Shown in pieces: positions 1 to 6,447 of a DNA stretch of 50,938 nucleotides. Below the pieces are notes generated by a model. That model searched no databases, was not told where the DNA came from, and worked only from the letters and a program-made list of their open reading frames with translations. The stretch lies in contig JAZOPZ010000017.1 in NCBI GenBank assembly GCA_045655805.1, forward strand, positions 1 through 50,938, in the 5' to 3' direction. Source of the stretch: UBA11475 sp045655805. GTDB taxonomy: Bacteria > Bacillota > Clostridia > Christensenellales > Borkfalkiaceae. The translations under genes and the position numbers were made by a program. Position 1 is the first letter of the stretch. Every line of letters begins with the position of its first letter.

Positions 1-18
1 TTTAGCCACAGGGCTAAA
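1..18. other. Small hairpin at window edge
   Basis: A 7-bp inverted repeat (TTTAGCC / GGCTAAA, loop ACAG) sits at the very start of the window and is followed by an A/T-rich run including seven T. It could be the stem of a plus-strand terminator for a gene outside the window, but there is not enough context to decide. Confidence 0.3.
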
Positions 19-59
19 AATATAATTTTTTTAACTTAATCTTTTGTGGATAAGATAAA

Positions 60-96
60 GCCCACTATATTTCGCTACTTGCGAAGTATAGTGGGC
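60..96 (-). terminator. Hairpin downstream of the Fic gene
   Basis: GCCCACTATA (60-69) pairs with TATAGTGGGC (87-96), with an inner TTCGC/GCGAA stem. On the minus strand the hairpin is followed by a moderately T-rich run (TTTATCTTATC). It lies 57 bp past the Fic stop codon and is the probable end of the transcript containing the M16 peptidase and Fic genes. Confidence 0.5.
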
Positions 97-152
97 TACA
101 CTTTTGTGTTAAATTTTAATTCCCTTATAGGAACTGCCTAATGCCGTGTTTT

Positions 153-1007
153 TTAATTTTCTTCTTCGTAGTAATAAGAATAGTCTATGCCTTTCATAAA
201 AATTTCACGGTCATCTATCTTATCTGTTAAAGCGTTTTTAATAAGAGTTAATATATCGCTATAATCTACAACGCTTAATTTCATTGCGTCTAAATATTCA
301 GTTTTATCAATCTTACTCCAATCAACGCATTTAGAAAGGTTTTTCTTTAAGATAAGGTCTAACCAAATTCTAGTCGTTCTGCCGTTTCCTTCCATAAAAG
401 GGTGAGCAACGTTCATTTCAACGTATTTTTTAACAATTTGCTCGACGGTTTCTTCTTGCATTTTTTCAATAGTAGCAAGTGTTTCATCTAAATAGCCAAC
501 GCTAGCAAAGGCAAACCCACCTTTAGAGATATTTAACTTTCTAATTTGACCTGCAAAATCGTATAAACCACCAAAAATGTATGCGTGAATTTGTTTTAAG
601 CCGTTTATCGTACCAACTTCAATATCGCCTATAAGCCCACTTTCAAACATTTCATAAGCCTTGTTTTTGCTTTGCTCGTCAATAGACGTACCTTTCGCTT
701 TAACCCATTTTAAGAACACGTCCGACTTTTTGCTTGGCAGAATTGCTATAAGCAAATTAAGTCCGTCGTCATTTATAACGTCCGTCAAATATTTTTTGCC
801 GTCTTTTGCCGTTAATTTCAGTTGTCTACAAATTGAGGACAACTCAAAATTTCTGCTTTTTAAAGTATTCCAATATTTACGTGGAGAAGTGCTTAAAGAA
901 AGGGCTTCTATAATATCAACGGCGCACAACCACCAACGAGAACTTTCCTCGTCCCAAACCGAACGAACGGGTACGTTGTCAAAAAACCTAATAGAAGTTT
1001 TAATCAT
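153..1007 (-). CDS. BRO-N/Fic domain protein (putative AMP transferase, class III-like)
   Basis: Probable Fic-family nucleotidyl (AMP) transferase. With the start I prefer (ATG at 1007, preceded by GCGAGG) the protein has 284 residues. Residues about 5-105 resemble the N-terminal domain of BRO/phage antirepressor proteins (FFDNVPVRSVWD...WLCAVDI). The rest is a Fic domain with the active-site loop HPFMEGNGR at 202-210, His202 being the expected catalytic base. The extreme C-terminus reads SYYYEE (Ser277, Glu281), matching the SxxxE inhibitory motif that class III Fic proteins carry at their C-terminal end, although the usual following Gly/Asn is Glu. A longer TTG-start form would begin immediately next to the M16 stop. 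The target is unknown. It is an accessory gene attached to a conserved rpsO-pnp-ylxY-mlpA block, with no antitoxin gene beside it. Confidence 0.85.
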   Translation of the reverse strand: MIKTSIRFFDNVPVRSVWDEESSRWWLCAVDIIEALSLSTSPRKYWNTLKSRNFELSSICRQLKLTAKDGKKYLTDVINDDGLNLLIAILPSKKSDVFLKWVKAKGTSIDEQSKNKAYEMFESGLIGDIEVGTINGLKQIHAYIFGGLYDFAGQIRKLNISKGGFAFASVGYLDETLATIEKMQEETVEQIVKKYVEMNVAHPFMEGNGRTTRIWLDLILKKNLSKCVDWSKIDKTEYLDAMKLSVVDYSDILTLIKNALTDKIDDREIFMKGIDYSYYYEEEN

Positions 1008-1025
1008 TTTTAGCCTCGCTTTCAA

Positions 1026-2261
1026 TTAAATTTCTTTAACGCCTTTGCCGACAATTGCGTAAGCACATTTTGACATATCGAAAACTTCTTTAATAACTGC
1101 GTTAACCTTGTCGAGCGTCAACGCGTTTATATCGTCAATTTTTTGCTTGAAGTCAAAAACTTCACCAAGCATAAGATATTGTCTGCCGTAAATCTTCATT
1201 TGCGACGAAGTGCTTTCTTGACTTAAAATGAAAGCCGACTTCATTTGTTCTTTACCGCGCAAAAATTCCGTTTCAGTAATGCCGTTAGTTGCGAACTTTT
1301 GGATTTCTTCTTTAACGGCAGAAACTGCGTCGCTAACTTTAGACGGATTAACTGCTAAATAAATTTCCATACGGCCGTTGTTTATATACGCTGATGAATA
1401 CGAATACACGCTGTAACAAAGCCCTAATTCTTCTCTAATCTTTTGGAATAATCTTGAAGACATCCCACCCCCAAGCACCACGTTAGCAATACTTAAAGCG
1501 TTAAGCCTATCGTCGCCGTAAGCGTACGCAGGGAGCGAAAGTGCTATGTGCACTTGTTCAATATCCTTGCTTTTTGCCACACTTTTTGCGAAAGTTGGTT
1601 GTTTTTGAGGCGCAACGGTATCGTCAACCTTGCCCACAAGCCCACCAAAATACTTATCGACTAGTTTAACGGTAGCGTCTACGTCAACAGCGCCTGCAAT
1701 CGAAATTACAACGTTATCGGGCGTGTATCTATCACCGATATATTTTAAAATATCGTCGCGAGTGAATTTTTTAATATTTTCAATCGGACCTAAAATTGTT
1801 CTACCAAGCCCGTCGTCGCCATAAAAAGCCGTTGATAAAAGGTCCAAACAAACTTCGTCAGGGGCGTCTTCGGTCATATTTATTTCTTCAATAACCACGC
1901 CTTTTTCACGCTCAATTTCTTCAGGCAAAAAGGTTGAATTTAAAAAGATATCAGATAAAATTTCAAAAGTTTCTTCTTGATGCTCGTAGGTAGAAAGCGT
2001 ATAAAAACAAGTGAGTTCTTTTGAAGTAAAAGCGTTTATATTAGAGCCTATTCTATCAATGTGGTCGGAAATTTCAAACGCCGTACGCGTTTTAGTCCCC
2101 TTAAACAACATATGTTCGATAAAGTGAGAAATACCGTTGTTATCGGCAGTTTCATCACGACTACCAGTCTTAACGAAGATCCCCGTCGAAACTGACAAAA
2201 GACCTTCCATCTTTTTAATAATAAGTTTAAGACCGTTGTCGTAAACCTTTGTAAATTCCAT
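1026..2261 (-). CDS. mlpA: M16 family zinc peptidase (MlpA/YmxG-like)
   Basis: Processing-peptidase-like metalloprotease of the M16B (mitochondrial processing peptidase/PqqL) family, 411 residues, the usual single-subunit length. The inverted zinc motif HFIEH is at 46-50 (His46, Glu49, His50) and the third zinc ligand expected about 76 residues later falls in VVIEEI (Glu125/126). The second, degenerate M16 half carries the RLFQKIREELGLCYSV segment typical of the family. The start is supported by GGAG seven bases upstream of the ATG. It follows the YlxY-like gene by 9 bp, the same order as in Bacillus subtilis (rpsO-pnp-ylxY-mlpA), so the pair is probably co-transcribed. No signal peptide is seen; a cytoplasmic location is likely. 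The natural substrate is not known. Confidence 0.93.
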   Translation of the reverse strand: MEFTKVYDNGLKLIIKKMEGLLSVSTGIFVKTGSRDETADNNGISHFIEHMLFKGTKTRTAFEISDHIDRIGSNINAFTSKELTCFYTLSTYEHQEETFEILSDIFLNSTFLPEEIEREKGVVIEEINMTEDAPDEVCLDLLSTAFYGDDGLGRTILGPIENIKKFTRDDILKYIGDRYTPDNVVISIAGAVDVDATVKLVDKYFGGLVGKVDDTVAPQKQPTFAKSVAKSKDIEQVHIALSLPAYAYGDDRLNALSIANVVLGGGMSSRLFQKIREELGLCYSVYSYSSAYINNGRMEIYLAVNPSKVSDAVSAVKEEIQKFATNGITETEFLRGKEQMKSAFILSQESTSSQMKIYGRQYLMLGEVFDFKQKIDDINALTLDKVNAVIKEVFDMSKCAYAIVGKGVKEI

Positions 2262-2270
2262 ATTAACTCC

Positions 2271-2990
2271 TTATAAAACGGCGGAAACGCTACTAGCCTT
2301 TAAATCACGCTCGTAAATAGCATCAATTATTTTTGGCAAAGCCGTAACCGTTTGGGCAGTTGGGTGCATTAAAATAATATCGCCCGACACTAAATCTTTA
2401 GTCGCGCGTGCCACTAATAAATCGCTGTCCGTATCGCGCCAGTCAATAGTGTCCTTTGACCACATTATAACACGGTAGCCCATATTTTCGCAAGCCTTTA
2501 AGGTGTCTTTTGAAAAACTCCCCGACGGTGGAGCAAAAAGTGTTGGAGAACTCCCACAAATGGCTTTTAACAAATCGTCGGCAAATTTTATTTCGGCTAA
2601 ATTTTCTTCAAAGGAAAGTTTTGCGTGGTCTTTATGGTAGTACCCGTGCGAGCCAATCTCGTGTCCTTTTTTAAGAATTTTTTGCACGACTTCAATATTA
2701 TCGTCAGCCCAACAACCACCTATATAAAAGGTTGCCGTTGCCTGTTTTTGCTCTAAAATAGATAAAATTTCTTCAACTTGACTAGTCCCTTGATATACGT
2801 TAAAAGTCAAAGCAACGGCGTTAGAATTTTCGCTACCACGGTAAACCACACCGTCAGCAAGTTTGTTTACACTAATCAAAAGTGAAACCGGCGTTACGGC
2901 AATGCTAACTGCCACAACGGTAACTATTACGCCCAAAAGGCAGTTTAAAAATAAATGACTGTATAATATTTTCTTCAATTTCTCTTTCAT
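2271..2990 (-). CDS. ylxY: YlxY-like polysaccharide deacetylase-family protein
   Basis: Carbohydrate esterase 4 (NodB-fold) protein of 239 residues with one N-terminal membrane segment (about 13-38), so it is probably anchored with the domain outside the membrane. The metal-binding histidines are kept in SHGYYH (His115, His119) and the C-terminal motif ILMHP (His209) is present. However, the first CE4 motif, normally TFDD, reads TFNV (62-65), and the RPPxG motif reads APPSG (153-157), so the catalytic base Asp and the Arg are missing. The same TFNV-type motif is, from memory, common in clostridial YlxY-like proteins, so this is likely a family trait. It may bind glycans or act differently rather than deacetylate. 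No clear ribosome-binding site precedes the ATG. Confidence 0.85.
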   Translation of the reverse strand: MKEKLKKILYSHLFLNCLLGVIVTVVAVSIAVTPVSLLISVNKLADGVVYRGSENSNAVALTFNVYQGTSQVEEILSILEQKQATATFYIGGCWADDNIEVVQKILKKGHEIGSHGYYHKDHAKLSFEENLAEIKFADDLLKAICGSSPTLFAPPSGSFSKDTLKACENMGYRVIMWSKDTIDWRDTDSDLLVARATKDLVSGDIILMHPTAQTVTALPKIIDAIYERDLKASSVSAVL

Positions 2991-3173
2991 ATATACAATG
3001 TATGAAGAATTTAAAAATATTATGTTATTTTTACCGTCATTATTAAAAGAAATCTAAAGTTTGGTAAACTTTCGCAGTACCGTTCACTATCAAAACACCC
3101 CACGTTTTCGCCAACTAAACCGTTTGACTTAATAAATAAATTAAGGTCGGCTATTCTCCATATCTCCACCTTT

Positions 3174-3385
3174 TTGACTTTTAAAATAAGAATAATAATT
3201 ATCTTATTCCTTATTTTGACTTTTAACATAAGGACGATAATTATCCTTTTTCTTCTTTTTGACTTTTAACATAGGACGATAATTATATTTTTCCTTATTT
3301 TTGACTTTTAACATAAGGACGATAATTATCTTTTTTCTTATTTTTCACTTTTAACATAGGACGATAATTATCTTTTTTCTTATTT
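3174..3385. repeat. Five-copy 42/43-bp tandem repeat with phased palindrome
   Basis: Five imperfect copies begin at 3174, 3216, 3259, 3301 and 3344 (periods 42, 43, 42, 43). Each reads about TTGACTTTTAACATA(A)GGAC, then GATAATTATC, then a T/C-rich tail. GATAATTATC is a perfect 10-bp palindrome, at 3236, 3278 (last base changed), 3321 and 3363; copy 1 has AATAATTATC. The array lies between the pnp terminator and ylxY. The 2991-3173 stretch between it and ylxY holds nothing I can identify. Confidence 0.9.
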
Positions 3386-3414
3386 CACCCACGCCGTTGG
3401 CGTGGGTGAAATAA
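3380..3414. other. Strong 16-bp hairpin ending the repeat array
   Basis: A near-perfect stem of 16 bp (TTATTTCACCCACGCC / GGCGTGGGTGAAATAA) with loop GTT directly abuts the last tandem repeat. No convincing T-tract follows on either strand, so I do not call it a terminator. It could be a processing or mRNA-stabilising structure, or the end of a mobile repeat. Confidence 0.7.
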
Positions 3415-3429
3415 AATAAATATTATAAT

Positions 3430-3644
3430 AATTTACAAACCACACTTTCTTTTCAGCACATCACTCACCACACCACACGCCACACCACACGCCACGCAAC
3501 TCCCCATCACACCTCGCCAAACTACACTTTCGTCAACACTTTCACCACACTCACTACACTTTCGTCAACACTTTCACCACACCTCACCACGCAACTCCTC
3601 ACCCCACTCACTATACTTTCTCTACACTTTCGCCCCATTTCACC
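3430..3644. repeat. G-depleted tract with a 30-bp direct duplication
   Basis: About 215 bp composed almost only of A, C and T on the plus strand; between roughly 3476 and 3640 nearly every G occurs in a CG dinucleotide. Short CACAC/CACCAC units recur, and an exact 30-bp segment is repeated at 3521-3550 and 3553-3582. The opposite strand can be read as an open frame of 65 codons, but it is Val/Ser/Gly-rich repetition with no recognisable domain or ribosome-binding site, so I treat the tract as non-coding. Confidence 0.75.
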
Positions 3645-3678
3645 CACCCCACCGCCCACGCTAGTGGGCGGTGGGGTG
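3645..3678. other. Perfect 15-bp GC-rich hairpin
   Basis: CACCCCACCGCCCAC (3645-3659) pairs perfectly with GTGGGCGGTGGGGTG (3664-3678) around a 4-base loop. It flanks the G-depleted tract on its pnp-proximal side. No T-tract of terminator type follows on either strand. Together with the 3380-3414 hairpin it brackets the tract. Confidence 0.75.
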
Positions 3679-3732
3679 ACCTTACCTTGTAAAAAACCAC
3701 ACACCTTTACTAATACCAAAATTTTTCACAAC

Positions 3733-3760
3733 AAAAAAGCGCCGTGCCTAGCACAGCGCC
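3733..3760 (-). terminator. Intrinsic terminator of pnp
   Basis: On the minus strand, GGCGCTGTGC, loop TAG, then GCACGGCGC (one G.U pair) is followed by six T. It lies about 25 bp after the pnp stop codon and separates pnp from ylxY, so ylxY-mlpA needs its own promoter or read-through. Confidence 0.88.
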
Positions 3761-3785
3761 TTTATATTATATTGATTAGACTTTA

Positions 3786-5882
3786 TTAGCCTTCAACCTT
3801 TTCTAAAAGTTTAAGGTCAATGCCCTTTTCGCCAATCTTGATAATTTCAACCTTAACCTTATCGCCGATATGGAGAACTTCTTCAACGCTTTCAATTCTC
3901 TTATCGCTCATCTTCGAAATATGAATAAGACCGTCTTTACCAGGAGCAAGTTCACAGAAAGCACCCACCTTTGGTAAAATTCTTACAACTTCAGTCATAA
4001 ACATATCGCCAACTTCAGGGTCTTTTGCGATTGAAAGAACGATAGCCTTTGCACGCATAAGCATTTCGTGGTTAGCAACTGCTGCGATTGAAACGAGACC
4101 GTCGTCGGTAATATCAATCTTAACACCGGTTTCTTCAATAATCTTATTGATTACCTTACCACCAGAACCGATAACTTCTCTAATCTTTTCAGGGTTGATG
4201 TAGAAAGAGATAATTTCAGGTGCGTATGGTGAAAGTTCAGCGTTAGGCTTATCGATAACTTCAAGCATCTTGCCTAAAATGTGGTTTCTACCATCGTTTG
4301 CTTGAGCGATTGCTTGACGCAAAATTGCTTCGTCAATACCTTTGATCTTAATATCCATTTGGATAGCGGTAATACCTTTAGGTGTACCTGCTACTTTAAA
4401 GTCCATATCGCCAAGGAAGTCTTCAAGACCTTGAATATCGGTCATAACAGCAACTTTGCCGGTTTCGGTATCTTTAATAAGACCCATAGCAACGCCTGCA
4501 ACAGGTGCTTTAATAGGTACGCCTGCATCCATAAGAGCAAGGGTTGAACCACATACAGAACCCATTGAAGTAGAACCGTTAGAAGACAATACTTCTGAAA
4601 CCATTCTAATCGCATAAGGGAAATCTTCTTCACTAGGGATAACTTGAGCGAGCGCTCTTTCAGCCAAAGCACCGTGGCCAATTTCACGTCTACCAGGGCT
4701 TCTAATACCTCTTGCTTCACCAGAAGCGTAACCAGGCATATTGTATTGGTGCATATATCTCTTGGTGTCTTCTTCATCAAGACCTTCGAGTTTTTGAGCG
4801 TCGCCAAGCATAGCAAGAGTACAAGTAGTCATAACTTGGGTTTGACCACGGGTGAATACACCTGTACCGTGAACTCTTGGCAATACACCGTGTTCACACC
4901 AAATTTTTCTAACTTCGGTAAGAGTTCTGCCGTCTGGACGAACGCCCTTATCGATAATCTTTCTTCTAACTTTTTCTTTGGTTAAATAGTAGAGAGAATC
5001 TTTAATTTCTCTAGCCTTGCCTTCGAAAATTTCAGCAAAATGTTCTAAAGTAGCCTTTTCAACAGCGTCTTGACGAACTTGTCTTTCTTGACGGTCGAAA
5101 GTATCTAAAGCGTTGTCGAGCATTTCAGATGCAAATTCTCTTACGGCGTTGTCGATATCTTCAGGAATATGGTATAAATCCATTTCAAGTTTTGCCTTGC
5201 CGATTTCTTTAACCATTTCTTCTTGGAAAGCGCATTGACGCTTAATTTCTTCGTGACCGAATAAAATAGCGCCTACCATTTCGTCATCAGAAATTTCTTT
5301 TGAACCTGCTTCAACCATCATAATAGCGTCTTTAGTACCTGAAAGGTTGAGTGCAAGGGTTGATTTTTCCCTTTGTTTTAAGTCAGGGTTGATAACATAT
5401 TCACCATCAACGATACCAACTACTACGCTACCCGTAGGGCCTGCCCAAGGGATATCCGAAATAGAAAGTGCGATTGATGAACCAAGCATAGCAAATGGTT
5501 CTGGTGAAATATCAGGGTCAACCGATAAAGCCGTTGCAACAACTACTACGTCGTTGAAAAGACCTTTTGGGAAAAGTGGACGAAGAGGTCTATCGATAAG
5601 TCTTGAAGTTAAAATAGCCTTATCGCTTGCTCTACCTTCTCTCTTGGTAAATCCCCCCGGAATTTTACCGATAGCATACATTTTTTCTTGATAGTCAACG
5701 GTAAGTGGAAAGAAGTCTTGTCCATCTTTTGCAGTTGGAGCCATACTAACGTTAACCATAACTACTGTATCGCCACATCTTACGATACAAGAACCGTTAG
5801 TTTGTTCAGCATACTTGCCCGTTTCAACGATAACTTCTCTACCGCCGATGACCGTTTTGAACTCTCTGTAAGTTTCTGTCAT
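3786..5882 (-). CDS. pnp: Polyribonucleotide nucleotidyltransferase (PNPase)
   Basis: Phosphorolytic 3'-5' exoribonuclease of mRNA decay, 698 residues, the normal length. The order is canonical: two RNase PH-like cores (about 10-230 and 310-540; FTRGQTQVMTT and the SMGSVCGSTLALMDAG catalytic region belong to the second) with the helical linker between, then a KH domain with the GxxG loop IGSGGK (about 570) and a C-terminal S1 domain (GDMFMTEVVRILPKVGAF onward). Start: ATG with AGGAG nine bases upstream. It follows rpsO as in most bacteria, with 131 bp between them full of hairpins that could mediate autoregulation, as known for enterobacterial pnp leaders. It ends at its own terminator. Confidence 0.98.
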   Translation of the reverse strand: MTETYREFKTVIGGREVIVETGKYAEQTNGSCIVRCGDTVVMVNVSMAPTAKDGQDFFPLTVDYQEKMYAIGKIPGGFTKREGRASDKAILTSRLIDRPLRPLFPKGLFNDVVVVATALSVDPDISPEPFAMLGSSIALSISDIPWAGPTGSVVVGIVDGEYVINPDLKQREKSTLALNLSGTKDAIMMVEAGSKEISDDEMVGAILFGHEEIKRQCAFQEEMVKEIGKAKLEMDLYHIPEDIDNAVREFASEMLDNALDTFDRQERQVRQDAVEKATLEHFAEIFEGKAREIKDSLYYLTKEKVRRKIIDKGVRPDGRTLTEVRKIWCEHGVLPRVHGTGVFTRGQTQVMTTCTLAMLGDAQKLEGLDEEDTKRYMHQYNMPGYASGEARGIRSPGRREIGHGALAERALAQVIPSEEDFPYAIRMVSEVLSSNGSTSMGSVCGSTLALMDAGVPIKAPVAGVAMGLIKDTETGKVAVMTDIQGLEDFLGDMDFKVAGTPKGITAIQMDIKIKGIDEAILRQAIAQANDGRNHILGKMLEVIDKPNAELSPYAPEIISFYINPEKIREVIGSGGKVINKIIEETGVKIDITDDGLVSIAAVANHEMLMRAKAIVLSIAKDPEVGDMFMTEVVRILPKVGAFCELAPGKDGLIHISKMSDKRIESVEEVLHIGDKVKVEIIKIGEKGIDLKLLEKVEG

Positions 5883-5918
5883 TGTTTTTCTCCTATATTA
5901 CTCTGATTTTATATGAAA

Positions 5919-6001
5919 TCCGAAAATTCGGACTTTTTAAAAGTAAGTTTTCGTCAAAGGTAACTTCAACGAAAACGGGGCGACAAAATAAATTGTCGCC
6001 C
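5919..6001 (-). promoter_or_regulatory. rpsO-pnp spacer with three consecutive hairpins
   Basis: Three inverted repeats lie in the 131-bp spacer: GGGCGACAA/TTGTCGCCC (5978-6001, 9 bp), GTTTTCGT/ACGAAAAC (5947-5976, 8 bp) and TCCGAA/TTCGGA (5919-5932, 6 bp). The first may end rpsO transcripts partially, but no long T-run follows. In enterobacteria the pnp leader hairpin is cut by RNase III and PNPase for autoregulation; a similar role here is inference. Confidence 0.6.
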
Positions 6002-6013
6002 GAAAACCGTCAA

Positions 6014-6277
6014 TTATTTTCTTAATTCTAACTTGGCAACGATGGCTCTGTATCTTTCAAGGTCAACTGATTTTAAGTAATCAAGTAAACCTCTTCTTTC
6101 ACCAACCATTTTTAAAAGACCACGTCTTGAGTGATTGTCTTTCTTGTTAGCCTTAAGGTGTTCGTTAAGGTGATTAATTCTTTCAGTTAAAAGTGCGATT
6201 TGAACTTCAGCCGAACCGGTGTCACCTTCGTGTCTTGCATAAGTTGCAATAATTTCTTGTTTTCTTGCTTTTTCCAT
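6014..6277 (-). CDS. rpsO: 30S ribosomal protein S15
   Basis: Small-subunit protein that binds 16S rRNA helices near h20-h22 and bridges to the large subunit. The 87-residue form starting at ATG 6277 (MEKARKQEII) is chosen: it matches the normal S15 length and has GGGAGG eight bases upstream, whereas extending to 6361 would add 28 residues that are really the mRNA leader. Family-typical segments are visible: GDTGSAEVQIALLTERI (helix 1-2 turn), LNEHLKANKKDNHSRRGLL (the rRNA-binding His-Ser region) and the C-terminal LERYRAIVAKLELRK. It has its own promoter and a leader that can mask the Shine-Dalgarno, and is followed by pnp. Confidence 0.97.
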   Translation of the reverse strand: MEKARKQEIIATYARHEGDTGSAEVQIALLTERINHLNEHLKANKKDNHSRRGLLKMVGERRGLLDYLKSVDLERYRAIVAKLELRK

Positions 6278-6285
6278 AATTTTTA

Positions 6286-6322
6286 ACCTCCCGTTATGGA
6301 TAAATTCACCCTGCACGGAGTA
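6286..6322 (-). promoter_or_regulatory. rpsO leader hairpin masking the Shine-Dalgarno
   Basis: In the rpsO mRNA leader CUCCGU (6315-6320) can pair with ACGGGAG (6288-6294), which contains the ribosome-binding site. Sequestering the SD in this way is consistent with S15 autoregulating its own translation, known in several bacteria through different RNA folds. Which fold applies here is not determined. Confidence 0.55.
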
Positions 6323-6370
6323 TAAGGCACGGTATTTTTCCCTTAAACCACGCACGGGCACTTCTACGAT

Positions 6371-6399
6371 AGTATACCAAATAAACTTTATTTTGTAAA
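6371..6399 (-). promoter_or_regulatory. Sigma-A promoter of rpsO
   Basis: TTTACA (-35, 6394-6399), 17-nt spacer, TATACT (-10, 6371-6376) on the minus strand, about 95 bp upstream of the rpsO ATG. This places the whole leader hairpin in the transcript. Confidence 0.8.
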
Positions 6400-6447
6400 C
6401 TGTTTTATTATAGATTTTAATCTATAAACCGTTAAATAATGTCTTTT

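Noticed and set aside
3020..3229. 69-codon minus-strand open frame overlapping the tandem repeats
   Set aside because: Starts inside the repeat array, Ile/Lys-rich low-complexity N-terminus, no ribosome-binding site or recognisable domain.
3174..3385. Possible CRISPR array
   Set aside because: The whole 42-43 bp unit repeats; there are no unique spacers between constant repeats and no cas genes nearby.
3522..3719. 65-codon minus-strand open frame in the G-rich strand
   Set aside because: Arises from the skewed composition; repetitive Val/Ser/Gly content, overlaps a perfect hairpin and direct repeats, and no ribosome-binding site.
4442..4816. Long antisense or alternate-frame ORFs inside pnp, potD, dnaG and other genes
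   Set aside because: They lie fully within well-supported genes in other frames, without ribosome-binding sites or family resemblance.
6278..6361. N-terminal extension of S15
   Set aside because: The extra 28 codons are the mRNA leader: the ribosome-binding site sits directly before the internal ATG and the shorter form has the normal family length.
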